A stretch of DNA of 64,000 nucleotides from positions 170,068,223 through 170,132,222 of the forward strand of contig OX457058.1 of assembly GCA_949752795.1 (NCBI GenBank), written 5' to 3'. The position numbers and the translations under genes were made by a program. The stretch is from Hyperoodon ampullatus. Taxonomy: Eukaryota > Chordata > Mammalia > Artiodactyla > Ziphiidae. How positions within the stretch are numbered: position 1 is the stretch's first letter; each line of letters starts with the position of its first letter. Below are positions 33,285 through 47,800 of this stretch, in pieces. Under the pieces are notes generated by a model, which made no database searches, was not told the DNA's origin, and was given only the letters and a program-made list of their open reading frames with translations.

Positions 33285-35799
33285 CTAGTGGGAACAGACA
33301 GAGCGTGGAGGATGAGCACCTGCTGCGTGGGCGGAGCTTTCCGAGCCTCTTGGCTTCGACTCCTCCCACTCTCAGTTTTCTGGATGGCGAAGCTGAGGCT
33401 CAGAGAAGGTCACTTGCTGGCTCCTCATCTACGTGGCAGTCCCAGGACTAGCGCTGGGGTCTGTCCACCTCCGGAACCCAGGCCACACTTAGACTTTCTC
33501 CCTAGAGAGTGGGCAGCTGGAGCCGACCCATGGAGAGCAAGGGACTTGGGGCTGAAACTGGACTTCAGCATCCATATCGGGCTCCCCTTACCGGGTCCTG
33601 GGCTGGTGGAGGGACATCTCGCTCCCTCTCCACTCTGCCAGGAATTGAGAGGGTTCAATTTATGCAAAATGCTTGTGCCCACTCTGTAGGGAAAAGGCTC
33701 ATCTTTGCCTGCTGAAACATCCTTTGTTTTGATCAAAATTAGAAGATATTCTCAAGTCAGTAAAACGCTTGAGTAGCTTGCATCAAAAGCCTTGGAAAGG
33801 TCAGAACTGGCTGATTAAATAACAACACCTACGGGACAGGACTCTCATTGACGGAGCAGCAGGGAATCAGAGGCTCAGAATGCTCTGTAAATAGGCTAGG
33901 GAGAAGCTCAGCTGGGGCTAGGAACCCCTGCAGTGCGTTTTGGGAATATGAGGTTTTGAGTCAAACGTCAGGCTATTTACTAGCTCTGTGACCTGAGAAA
34001 CTAGGGTAACACCCACCTCGTAAGGAGGTAGCTGTTTGACTGAGTTCTTCACACTCAGGCATTTTATTGAGCACATACTGTGTGCCGACATCATGATGGT
34101 CAAAGTCCGTGTGCACGAGGGAGGGGGCTGCTGCCACCACAGCTTTCTCCTGTTCCCTCTCCTGTTTTGTCACCCACAGGACTGTAAGATCCTGTGAGGG
34201 CAGGGCCACGTCTGAGGCATACCCAGTGTCTAGCACAGTTTGGGGCACATAGAACATGTTCAGTAAATATTTTCTGAATGAATGAATAACAGAACATAAA
34301 GCTGAAGGATGGAGATAAAGACCATCGTTGGATAGAACATTCAGTGTGATCTCACGCAGACATTTCCTCTTTGCTGGGGGCTGCTCACAGCCCTGCCATG
34401 ATGACTTTGTCTTCCACAGTGCCCCCTCTGTGTGGCCTGGCAGAACGGTGGATGCCTGAGCTGTGGTGCCCCCTTGTCACTAGCTTCCTCTGTGACCTTG
34501 GGGACATCAAGTTCTTGCTGAGCTTTCATTTAGCCTGTTGTAAAACTAGGGGCTTGGACAAGACCTCTCAGCCTGGGGCCTAGAAGCCTATTCATGAATG
34601 GGCTCCATGTTGCTTATTATTATTTGTATTGTGAATTTGGGGGGAAAAGAAGGATGGGCTCTAGAGACCCCTACCTTTGACAGCTTCGGCAGGGCCTCTT
34701 GGGTGATGCCTGAGAAATGTGCCCGGTTGTTGAGCAAGTCTGCAATGCCCATGTCCCCCATGATGCCCCCGAGGTCGTAGCCTCCGGAAATGGAGACCTT
34801 CGGGATGTACAGGTCCACCAGGCTGCTCGGGGTAAGCAGATGGGGTTAGACTTCCCCAGGGCTGGGCCCGGCCAGCCAGATTCCCGTTTCCCGTGTGATC
34901 CCTCCAGACCCTGCCTCCCAGCCAGACCTCCCAGCTCTTTCAGGACAGCGGAAGGAGCAGAACAAGAAGCAGGATCTGCCTCTCCCTCCATCACACAGGC
35001 ATCTTCCTCTCTGGGTCTCTGAATTGCAAAGTCCTTTCTTCTCAGCTCTTTCTTTGAGCTGATTCCACCTGATCCAGCTAAACTACCAGACACTGAAGCA
35101 AAGAATACCTAAAGAAGTCCTTGTGGGCAAAAGAAATAAAAGCAAAAATAAACAAATGGAACTGAATCAAACTTATAAGCTTTTGCACAGTGTTTAAAAC
35201 CATAAACAAAACAAAAAGACAACCTATGGACTGGAGAAAATATTTGCAAATGATGCTACTGACAAGGGCTTAATTTCCAAAATATACAAGCAGGTCAAAC
35301 AACTCAATATCAAAAAACTAAACAACCCAATCAAAAAATGGGGAAAAGACCTAAATAGACATTTCTCCAAAGAAGACATACAAATGGCCAAGAGGTACGT
35401 GAAAAGATGCTCAACATCACTAATTATTAGAGAAATGCAAGTCAAAACTACAATGAGGTATCACCTTACACCAGTCAGAATGGCCATCATTAAAAAGTCT
35501 ACAAATAATAAATGCTGGAGAGGGTGTGGAGAAAAGGGAACCCTCCTACACTGTTGGTGGGAATGTAAATTGGTGCAGCCACTATGGAAAACAGTATGGA
35601 GGTTCCTTAAAAAACTAAAAATAGAGTTACTGTATGATCCAGCAATCCCACTCCTGGACATATATCCAGAAAAGATGAAAACTCTAATTCAAAAAAGATA
35701 CATGCACCTCAATGTTCACAGCAGCACTATTTACAATAACCAAGACATGGAAGGAACCTAAGTATCCATCAACAGATGAATGGATAAAGAAGATGTGGC

Positions 35800-35858
<59 letters not shown>

Positions 35859-38800
35859 GGAATATTACTCAGCCATAAAAAAGAATGAAATAATGCCATT
35901 TGCAGCAATATGCTTGGACCTAGAGAATATCATACTAAGTGCAGTAAGTCAGACAGCGAAAGACAAATGTTATATGGTATCACATATGTGGAATCTAAAA
36001 AATAATACAAATGAACTCATTTACAAGACAGAAAGAGAACACAGACATAGAAAACAAACATAGCTACGAAAGGGAAGAGGCGGGAGGGATAAAGTAGGAG
36101 TATGGGATTAACAGATACACACTACCATACATAAAATAGATAAACAACAAGGATTTATGGGGGACAAGCACAGGGAACTGTATTCATTATCTTGTAATAA
36201 CCTATAATGGAAAAGAATGAAAAAAAGGATATATATATATATATATATATATATAACAGAATCACTTTGCTGTACACCTGAAACTAACACAGTATTGTAA
36301 ATCAATTATACTTCAATTAAAAAAGAGAAAAAACAAGAAGTCCTGTGGTCCCCCAAGCACCCCCTGGTAGAAGTGGAGGAGTGGAGGGAACATGCGGCTG
36401 GGAACAGGGGTCCTGGCCCCAGCCAGGCCGCTAATGCTGTGTGGCTTTAGCCAAGTCCTGTCCCTCTCTGTGCTAGTCCTCATCTACACAGCAAGGGAGA
36501 GAGAAGATGCCTGAACCCTCAAGTCAGTGATAGGGCACCGGCTTTCCAGAGGGTGGAGGGAAGGCATGAGACCTCTGCACTTGAGCACAAGCTGCTCTGG
36601 GGAGGTCTGGAGGCTGGCAACCCGGTGGAAGTGAGGAGGAATCCAAGGCCAGTGGGGCGTATGACTTCTCTAGATGGGAAATGGCAACAGAAGGTAAGGG
36701 AGGCCGACCCATACCCAGCATTTGGCTGACCTTCCTGACCTCCTTTATCTCGTCTAATCCGAGCAGGCACACACAACCTTACAAACTGGAGTCATCATCT
36801 TTAACTTCCAGATTGAGAGACTGAAACAAAAAAAAGCTGAGGGGCTTTCCCTGGTGACGCAGTGGCTGAGAGTCCGCCTGCCGATGCAGGGGACACGGGT
36901 TCGTGCCCCGGTCCGGGAAGATCCCACATGCCGCGGAGCGGCTGGGCCCGTGAGCCATGGCCGCTGAGCCTGCGCGTCCGGAGCCTGTGCTCCGCGACGG
37001 GAGAGGCCACAACAGTGAGAGGCCCAAGTACCACACACAAAAAAAAATGCTGAGGAATTTCCCCAAAGTCACACCGCTGGGAAGCAGCAGGACCATGAAA
37101 AAACCAGGACTAGTTAAATTGGAGCCCCACCGCCCCAACTCGGAGAGCTGCCCCACGACCTGCGCGGGCAGCAGTGAGGGGACGGCGGAGCAAGGGGACT
37201 GAGAGGGAGGCTCTCGCGAGAGCGCCCCGTGAGTGGGACCCAGAGGCTGCCGGGGGAGGTGGGGTGTCATCTGGGCCCTGAAGGATGCTGAGCTCGGATG
37301 CACCGGAGAGCCTGGTGGGGAAGGGCGTGGTGGTGCTGGGAGGGGTGAGGAGGGGGAAGGGGCCGCGCAAGCGTGCAGGTGAGCCATAGGCCACAGCGCT
37401 GGGGCGAACGAGAGAACTCATGATGTCTAAAGGTGCAAAGTTGTACCTTGAATGTTTTTTAAAAAAATCTAGAAGAAAATGGTACGTGTTGCTGTCTAAT
37501 GTTGTTTAAGTATTTTAGTGAAGAGATTATTTTTGGAGTAAAGAGAAGGGGTATCCTTCGCCTGATTTTCAACACACTAGGGTTCAGAATTTGAATCACG
37601 GTGCATTGTCACTACGTGGTGGCACTGTATCTGAATTACAGGTTCCCTTCGAGGGGTGGGAGTGAAGTGGAGTGGGACGGTTGACCTGAAAAGCTGGCAA
37701 ATGGCCTCCCTGACTTGACTGGTGCCATTTCCTCTTCCATGCATACTCTCGGGGAGGTTGGCGCTTTCTGAACTTCTACTCAGGCTTAAGGCACAGTTCA
37801 AAGTGAAAGCAATCTGCTCTGCAGCCCTTTCTCCATTCCTCTGGGTTAGAGTCCGGCGTCCCACCCTCCCTCAAATTGTACACATTATGCGTCTCCTTCC
37901 CTGTCTTGCTCTGACAGAGCTTATGACATTGTACCACTATTAATTCCACCAGAATCTGTTTTCTGCTCTAGAGTGCATCCCTTCTGCTGAGCCTAGTGCA
38001 TGGTGCATAGCAATTGCTTCCATATATATATTGAATGAATGAATGAATGAATGAATGACATGGTGCCTGGCGCACGAGGCTTCCTGAGTGCCTCTAGATC
38101 CAAGTGCTGGCTCCTTCCCCTACAGCCCTCTTCCCTTTGAGTCTGCACCCCGCCACCCAGCTCCCATGTTGGTTGGCTCCTTCACAGACAGAACTCTAAT
38201 CTCCCAAGAGTGAGGACCATCTTCTCAGGAACATCTGCTCCCGCCTCCAACGTGAGGATCAGAGCTGGACACAAGCTTGACTCTAATTTTGATTCCCCTC
38301 TAGCTCAGAGGGTCCTGGGAAAATGAGTTTATTACAGACTCATGTCCTTACTTTCTTACTTATTTACTGATTGATTGATGGAAGAAGCATTAGATTCCCT
38401 GAGTGACTTAACCATTTGTAGGCTTTGCGTTGGTTCCAGGGTCATTACAGTGGTCATACAGTGGTCATTTTCATTATATCTTTTTTCTGGTCTCCCAGGA
38501 ATCTTTAGCGGTGCTTGGTCTCAGGTAAGAAATATAATAAAATGGATCAGTGCGGGCTGGGTGATGGGTGAATTCAGCTTAAGAAAAAGATGAAAGATGT
38601 GATAATACAGAGGGTGGCTATCGACCTGCTGGGGAAGGAGGACCTCACTTGGTGGAATGCCCCAAAGTATCAATAGCTCAGTGTTAATCGACAGAAAGAT
38701 AAATAAGTGTGACCTCTAGATCAGAGGACCCAGCAGACAGGAAAATAATGAGCCCTGGAAGGCGAGGCTGGGGGAGGAAAGACGGCCAGGTGCACCCCTT

Positions 38801-41800
38801 TTACACTTGCCTCACTTTCTGGGAACACGTCCAACTGCAGAAATCAGCACAGCTGGCTGGAGGGCTTACCTGTTGGTCAGGGACTTGGACCACCTCTGAA
38901 TGGTGTCCCGGCTCAGCATGGCAATGACCGTGTCCATCTTCCCCTTGACCGGGAGGACAAAGAAGACGGTCTCGTTGCCTGTGTAGTCCAGCTGTACCAG
39001 CTGGCAGGGGAGCACCGAGTCGTTCAGGTACTTGACGGTGCTCGACTGGAACATCATGGGCACCTTCACCGTGATCGTCTCATTCACGTAGAAGTTATCT
39101 TCCCTGGTGCTTTCCAGGTGGAAGGAGTGTGCCCACGTGCCTGGGAAGAGGGGGGAGGGGGAGGGGAGGAGACAGACCTGTGACAACAGGAGGAAAACGC
39201 AACTTGGGTGGCAGCAGAGGGCCAGGGGTGACCGCCAAGCAAGTTACACAGTGGCCTCCCTCAACCTGGAAGGTCCCCACCAGAGCTGCTGGAATTTGCT
39301 AAGATATGAAATTCCCAGAGGTTTAAAGCCTGTTCCATCCTCTACCCTTTGGGATGGCTTGAGGATTAGCATGATGTCTGAGACTGACCTCTAAAAATGG
39401 AAAGAGGGAGAGAACAGAGAATGCTGGCCCTAGGATTTGGGAGTAGGATTCAGACTTGGTCTTGTTGCCCCCGCCCTGGTGTGGCTTCTGGACTGGAGGG
39501 CTCTGGAGGTGGTGCTGGGGAACCGACCATCCATTCCATCCCCACCCCCTGATGTGTGGCGACAGAAGCCCAGCAGGCAGTTTGGCCGCCCAGTCAAATG
39601 TACCCACTTTCTTGCAGGAGGCTCCTTGCCTCCCGAGTGGCCCTGAGGGCCACAGTACATTTCCCAGAGGCAGAATCAGGGCGAGATGAGTCCTTCAAGG
39701 TTACAGACTCCCACCACAGCTAGACCCGACTCCACTCCACCACATTCCATGATGTCATTATGCAACGTTTGTTCCCCTTGTGATGGGGAACTCACTACCT
39801 AACAGATGGGACTTTCCACTACTGGTCAACGCTGAAGGGAAGGCAACTGCTCCTTAGATGAAGCCAAAGCCTGCCTGACTGTAATACCTGCCGACTGATC
39901 CTCTTTGACCCTTGAGTTTATTCCGGAGTCCTCTTATAAGTGATAGATCTTTGGATATTTAGACATGGATTAAGTCTCACCAGGGCCTCATCTGCTCTAG
40001 GTTAAGTCTCCCCAGGTCTGGAGATGACTGAGGACCCTGAGTCCAGCAGGTCCTGAGTGTCCTGGCTGCCCTTGACCTCCAGCCCAGAAGCCCTTGTGAG
40101 GTCACTGTTTCCCAACTGAGGCTGCCTGAAAGTGGCCAGAGCATAGCCACAGGCAGACATTTCTCTATCCCTCTGTCTGTGGGATCTCTGGACCATGAAG
40201 CCAGAACTCTTGGTTCTGAGCCAGCCTCAACCCCCTGGAAGGGTTACTAAGGGTGACCATGGGCAGTGACCAGAGGATGTAGGGAAAAGGGCAATGGATG
40301 TGGAGCCTGGAGACCCAGGGGCTGTGCCTGGTCCATCCCTAATGACTGAGGCTGTCTCACAGCAAGTGAGATAATTTGCGGGGTCTCAAACCATCTTCTA
40401 AAGGAAGTCTGGGGTCCTCAGAATTGAAGGGGGAGTGCTTTGTGGCTAACTTGTCCAACTCAAAACCAAAAAAATGTAGATAAAATATTTTTCAGTGCTA
40501 GGTTTTTCATCCTTAGAAGTTTGCTGTGTGCTTTTTACTGAGTATTTCTTTTCTAGAAGCAAGTATAATGTATATCCAGTTTGTCAGAAAACCAAATACA
40601 GAATGGGATCTAACCTCTACTTTAAGGGATTTTTTTGTTGTTGTTGAAAATTCTTGAGTTAGGAGAACTTATGGTACAGAAACCTAAGAGTTTATGAAGG
40701 GAAATTGGAGAGAGCAGGATGAGTCCCTGGAAAATCTTTTATCAATATTTCTAATGTTCTCCAAAAAAAGAGCTGTCAAGACAGTCCACTAAGTAAGGAA
40801 CATGCCAGGGACACTGTACATGTCCTAAGTTTAGTGATGAGAGCCACACCATTCTTCATTTCTATTTATTATCCTGGCGTGCTGGAAACATTTCAGAGTA
40901 TCTCTCAGCTTAAACAGGGCTTGTTATTTAGCTTTTCCTGATCACAGGAAATCTGTGTACAAACAGGCAGCCCACACTCCTGTCAATGTTTGTTCCTGCA
41001 TTCAAATGTTCAAATCCTCTCTGATTTTATTACCAGGAACTACTGTTTCCCATCAGCTCAGCTCCACTGTGGTCATGAGAATGCTTAGAAACTGTGAGAG
41101 CAAAGCCGTGCGCCAAATGACACCCTGCCAGCCCCTGTCCTGCCAGCCCCTGCTCAGGCTCCTCGCAGGCTCAGGAGGGCCCTCTCTCTCTCTGGGTTTT
41201 CTGTGCTCTTCTCCCCAGACTGTGTTACCAGAACCTCTATGCAACCACTTTGGAGTTACTTCCATTTGCCAAGCGCTATGCAAATGCACTGGACCTCCTA
41301 AAGAGATGAGGATGCCATGCACAAGAGTGAATAATCTAGTGGGAGAGATGGCCTGGAGAATTCATGGGAGCATCCTGAAACATTTCCGGGCAAACATTCC
41401 CTGACTCCTTGGCCCCCCAGGGTCAGGTGTAAAGAATACTGCCTTTTGTGTGGGACCACAGAAGATCTTAAATAGCCAAAGCCATCTTGAGAAAGAACAT
41501 AGCTGGAGGCATCACACCTCCTGATTTCAAACTGTATTATAAAGCTATGGTAATCAAACAGTATGGTACAGGCATAAGGACAGACACGTAGACCAATGGA
41601 ACAGAATCAAAAGCCTAGATATAACCCCTCCCCTATATAGTCAACTAAGATATGACAGGGGAACCAAGAATACTGAGTGGGGAAAAGATAATCTCTTCAA
41701 TAAATGGTGCTGAGAAAACTGGATATTCACATGCAAAAGAATGAAACTGGACCCCTATCTTACATCACTCACAAAAACTAACTTGAAATATGTTAAAGAC

Positions 41801-44800
41801 TTAAACATAAGACCTGAAACCATAAAACTCCTAGAAGAAAATGGAGGGAAAAAGGAACTCTTTGATATTAGTCTTAGCTATGATTTTTTTTTTTAATATG
41901 ACACCAAAGGCATAAGCAACAGAAGGAAAAATAAACAAGTGGATTCACACCAAACTAAAAAGCTTCTGCACAGCAAAGGATATAATCAATAAAGTGAAAA
42001 GGCAACCTATGGAATGGAAGAAAATATTTGCGAAACATAAATTTGATAAGGGGGTAATATCCAAAAATATATAAGGAACTCATACAACCTCAATAGCAAA
42101 AAAAAAAAAAAAAGCCCCAAATAATCAACTTAAAAAATGGACAGAGGACTTGAAAAGATTTTTTTTCCAAAGAAGATGTACAAATGTACATCTTTTTTCC
42201 AAAGAAGATGTACAAATGTACAAAAGTACAAGAAAAGGTGCTCAAAATCACAAATCATCAAGGAAATGCGAATTAAAACCACAATAGCACTTCACATCTA
42301 TCAGAATGGCTATTATCAAAAAGAAAAGAGAAAACAATTGCCAGCAAGGATGTGAAGAAAAGGGCACCCTTGTGCACCATTGGTGGGAATGTAAATTGGT
42401 GCAGCCATTATGGAGAACAGTATGGAGGTTCCTCAAAAAATTAAAAATAGAACTACCATATGCTCCAGCAATTCTACTTCTAGGTATATATCAGAAGGAA
42501 ATGAACCCACTATACTAAAGAGATATCTGCACTCCCATGTTCATTGCAGCATTATTCACAATAGCCAAGATGTGGAAACAATCAAGTGTCCATCAGTAGA
42601 TGAATGGATAAAGAAAAGTGTGTGTATACGTACACACACACACACACCCCCCAAATGGAATATTACTAAGCCATAAAAAGAAGAGAATCCTGCCATTTGC
42701 AGCAACGTGGATGAACCTTGAGGGCATTATGCTACGTGAAATAAGGCAGACAGAGAAAGACAAATACTGTACGCCCTCACTTATATATGGAATCTAAAAA
42801 TACAGAATTTATAGAAACAGAGAAAAGAATGATGGGGTAGGAGGTTCGGAGAAGTGGGTAAAGGTGGTCAAAGGTACAAACTTCCAGTTATAAGATGAAT
42901 AAGTTCTGGGGAATCTAATGCACAGCATGGTACTACAGTTAATAATACTGTATCATATAACTAAAAGTTGCTAAGAGAGAAGATATTAAAAATCCTCACC
43001 CCCCTGGCCCCAACACTCAAAGGTAACTGTGAGGTGATGGATGTGTTAACTAACCTTATCTGGGTAATCATCTCACCATATATATATTGATATATATATA
43101 TATCAAATCATCCCATTGTATACCTTAAGCTTACATGATAAGTCATTTATATCTCAATAAAGTGGGAGAAAAAAGAAAATGCTGCCTTTGCTGGTCAGTC
43201 TCTCACCCTCACTACCATCCAAGAAGGGAAGCCTTTGCCAGGTGGGTTCCCAGACTTGTGTTGGAGAATAGACAGAGAAAGACCAAGAGGCAGGAGGACA
43301 GCTCACCAAGATGCTATGTCTGTCCAGGTAATAAAGATCTGGGGGAGGGAATGGGTTCAGTTGGCTAATGGGGGGCCCTGAGTGAGAGCTGGGGAGGAGA
43401 GAAATGGGCATATGGGATAATCTTTATGTTGTTGAGAAACACATTAAATATTATACTTTATTTTTTGGCTGTTTTACCTGCAGTTCTTTGTATATGACTA
43501 CTTAATTGAAACTGAACCACTTGGATCCAGGTTTACACATTCTAACAAGATGCTTATTAAAATTGGGTGTGGGCAAACTGCAGAGGATGCATATGAGAGA
43601 CAAAGATTTGCTGGAGAGAATCAAGGGAGGCTTCATGGAGGTGGTGACTTTTGAGCCAAGATTTGAAGGGTGGGTAGAAGTTTTAGGCAGTCAGACAAGT
43701 TGAGGGAGGGCTCAGGGGACAGAATGGGCATGGGCCTTGTGTCAGGCAGAATGCCCTCCCACCCCAAGGATGTCCGAATCCTTGCAACCTGTGAATATGT
43801 TATGTTACATGGCAAGAGGAAATTAAGGCTGCTAATCAACTGACTTTGAGTTGAGGAGAATTTTCTGGATTATCCAGGTGGGCCCACTGTAATCACAAGC
43901 ATCCTTAAAAGTAGAAGATGATGGCAGGAGGGTCGGAGTCAGAAAGGAGAGGTGATGGAAGTAGAAGTCAGAGCAATGCAATTACTAGCTCTGAAGAGGG
44001 GAGGGGGCCTCAAGCCAAGGAACGCAGGTAGCTTCTACAGGCTGGAAAAGACAGGGAACAGATCCTCCCCTAGAGCCTCCAGAAGGAACACACCCTGGCA
44101 TCACCTTGACTTTAACCCAGAGTGGCCCTTTTTGGACTTCTGACATCCAGAATTGTAAGGTAATAAATTGGTGCTGTTTTAAGCCACCAAGTTTGTGGCA
44201 ATTTGTCACAGTGGCAATAGGGAACTAATACAGACTTCCAAGGGGATAGTCATGTTCAAAGACATGAAAGGAATTTGGTGTGATTGGATATTGTGTGTGT
44301 GTGTGTGTGTGTGTCTGTGTCTGCTGTGTATTGGGAACTTGTATAGGGGAAAATGTTGAGTCCTGAGTCTGGACAAGGCAGAAGAAGCAGATGATTTCTC
44401 AACCTTGGGACTCTAGCCTTTTGGAGGCAGATATCACTGTGGGGGGCTGTTCTGTGCATTGTAGGACATTGAGCATTCTCCTTCGCCTCTACCCACAAGA
44501 TGCCAGTGGCACACCCCACCCCACCCCCAGTTGTTACAACTCACAATGTCTCTAGACATTGCCAAATGTCCCTGAGGGTGGATGGGGGTGGGAATCACCC
44601 TGGGTTGAGGACCACTGCTGTAGACTAAGGACTGTAGATTTCATTCTCGAGGATAATATATCCCCAAATTACCTGCTCCTCAAAACGACTGGGGGAGGGG
44701 GCCTTGTTAAAAATACACACTCTAGGACATTCTTGCATCAGTTTTGCTCTAGTAGATCTGGTGTGGGCTCTGGAATCTGTAATTTTAACAGGTCTCCGTG

Positions 44801-47800
44801 GTGATTTTTATGGACAGGCATTTTGGAAAACTTTGCTCTGAACTGGTGAGGTGGGGCTGTGGTTTGGCTGAGAGGGGTCTTGGCTGGAGCTGGCTCGGGA
44901 AGTGCGTGCAGGAAGGCTCATGGGCCGTCTGGAAGTTCCTGAGGGTGGCGGCTGTGTCTGTCTGGTTCTAGGCTCTACTTCCGGCCTCTGACCAAGTGCC
45001 TGACTCACAGCCAGAACTTGGCCAATATTTGTAGACCACTAGGCAGCCAGACTGTTCGTGGTTACATGTTTGGGCCTTGAAACAACCTGCAAGGGCTTGG
45101 GCAAGTTGCTCTACTAGGTGTCATTTTGATCCTTGGTAAGGATGGTATAATTTCACCTTTCTAGTGGTATCAAGAGTACACCCTTAATTTTGATGGTTTT
45201 TACTATCCTTGGCAACAGTAGATGGGGCCTTGTCAGAATAGGATAGGTGAGGGGTACCTTTAAAGAAGATGTAGTTGACCAGGATGAGCATGGCTGAGCT
45301 ATCTTGCTCCGAGAACAAGTCCACAATTTTCCCTTGCGTCTTATTTTTGATATACTCGTTGATTTGTCTGCTGGCTCCTGCCCAGTCCTGGAAATCTGCA
45401 GTCAAGGCCTCCAACTCATAGTAGTGCTTGGTGTCTGATGAGAATGACTCCAGAAGTTCCAGGCTGTGGTCAAGGAACATGGCATTGCCCATGGTCATTT
45501 CCAAGGTGGTGTTTGACTCCCTGAGGAGGTGGTGGAGATGCCGGAAGCCCTGGTGGATCTCGGCTTCGGACATCTCAGTGAGGTTGAAGCCCAGGCCTTG
45601 GAGAAGCTGCTCCCGTGTGTAGCCTCTGGCGCCCAGGGACAGCATAGCCAAGGCTGTGGAGATGCTCACAGGGGAGATGAAGACATTCTTGCCCGGAGCT
45701 GAGGCCACTAAGTGCTTATACAGGGTAAAGGCAAAGTCAACATTGTTTGGAGCCAAGTGCCGGTGAGGGTTCCTCATGCTCATGTCAGTGTCAGGGTCCT
45801 TAGCCTGGATGGTCCAGAGCCCACTGGTAGACAGCCAGAGGAGACAGATGTACAGGGTGAACAGCATTGTTCAGGATGGCCAGGCCCTGGAAAATCAGAA
45901 ATGCTCATTAGATGATGTGGGGCCTCTGAGACAGTGGGGCATGGTGAGCAGTAGGCAGAAGACCCCATTGAAGACGCCCCTCAAGCCCCAATTTTTTCTT
46001 CCACATTGGCTGTGTGACCTGGGGCAAGTCAGGACTCTGGGTCTCAATTTCCTCACCTGAAACTATGAATTACACCTGCTATGATTTATCAAATGCCTAC
46101 CAAGTTTCCAAAATGTTGCCTCACCAACAGTAAAGTATATATGATTATTTGATTTCAGGTAGGCAGAAGTGGAAGCTCAGAAAAGTTAAATATCCACCCA
46201 GTTGATATATTCAAAGTACTGAAAGAAATAAACTATCCACCAAGAATACTATATCAGGCAAAACTGTCCTTCAAAATGAGGGAGAAATTAAAACATTCCT
46301 GGATAAACAAAAGCTGAGGGAGTTCATTACCACTAGACCTCTCCCACGAGAAATGCTAAAGGCAGTACTTCTGGTTAAAATGAAAGAACACCAGAAAGTA
46401 AATAGAATCTGTAAGAAGAAATAAAGATCTCTGCTAAAGGTAAATATATGAACAAGTATCAAAGCTAGTATTATTGTGATTTTGGTTTGTAATTCCACTT
46501 TTTATTTTCTATGTGATTTAAAAGACTCATGCATAAAAAGTAATTATTCATATATGTTTTGGGACCCACAATGAATAAAGATGTAATTTGTGACTTAACT
46601 GAAAGGATGTGGGAATGGAGCTATACAGGAGCGATTTTTGTATGCTACTGAAGTTCATCTGGCATAAATTCAAATGAGAGTGTTATAACTTTAGGATGTT
46701 AAATGTAATTTCCATGATAACCAGAAAGAAAATAGTTATATAGAGTATGCACAAAAGGAAGTGAGAAGGGAATTAAAATGCTTCACTACAAAAAATCAAC
46801 TAAACACAAAAGAAGATAGTAATTCAGGAAATAAAGGACAAAAAAAACTGTAAGGCATACAGAAAACAAATAGGAAAATGATAGAGTAGTCCCTCCACAT
46901 GAGTAATTACTTTAATGTAAATGTATACAATTCTCCAATCAAAAGACAGAGATTGACAGAATGGGTTAAAAAAAGAAACAACTATATGCACACTACAGAA
47001 GACTCATTTTAGATCCAAAGGCACAGATATGACAGTGAAAGGATGGAAAAAGATATTCCATGTAAAGAGACACCAAAGGAGAGTGCAGCTAGCAGAAGAA
47101 AGAAAACCATAAAGATTAAAGCCCAGATAAATAAATAGAAAATAGAAAAAAGAGAGAAAATCAATGAAACCAAAATATAATATATCTAATCAATATAGTA
47201 TTATATAGTAAGATAACATAATATAATAATATAGCATGATATAATTAAAACATAATATAATATAATGTCATCTTCAAAGAGGTTAACAAAATTGACAAGC
47301 CTTTAGCTAGACTGAGTAAGAAAAAGAGAGAGACGTCTCAAATAACTAAAATCAGAAATGAAAGTAGGGGCATTACTACCTATTCTACAGAAATTTTTAA
47401 AAATTCTGAGAATACTATGAAAAAATTGAAAATGACACACCAACAAATTGGATAACCTAGATGAAATGGAAAATTTTTAGAAACACAAAACATATCAAAA
47501 TTAAACCTCAAAGAAATAGAATATCTGAATAGACCTATAAATAATAAGGAAACTGAATCAGTAATTGAAAACCTCCCAAAAAAAGAAAAGTCCAGGAACA
47601 TGGCTTCAATTTTGAATTCTACCGAACATTTAAAGAAGAATTCACACAAATTCTCCTCAAACTCCTTCAAAAAAATTAAGGAGGAGGGAACACTTCCTAA
47701 CTCATTCTTTGCCCTGATACCAAAGCCAAAGACACCATAAGAAAAGAAAACTACAGACAAATATTGCTTATGAACATTGATGCAAAAATCCTCAACAAAA

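Noticed and set aside
33078..33689. 203-codon plus-strand ORF
   Set aside because: Starts antisense to SERPINA6 exon 5 and runs into intron; no recognisable protein.
36779..37421. 202-codon minus-strand ORF
   Set aside because: Its centre is a translated CHR-2 SINE; similar SINE-derived ORFs recur at 5787, 7876, 58895 and 62929.
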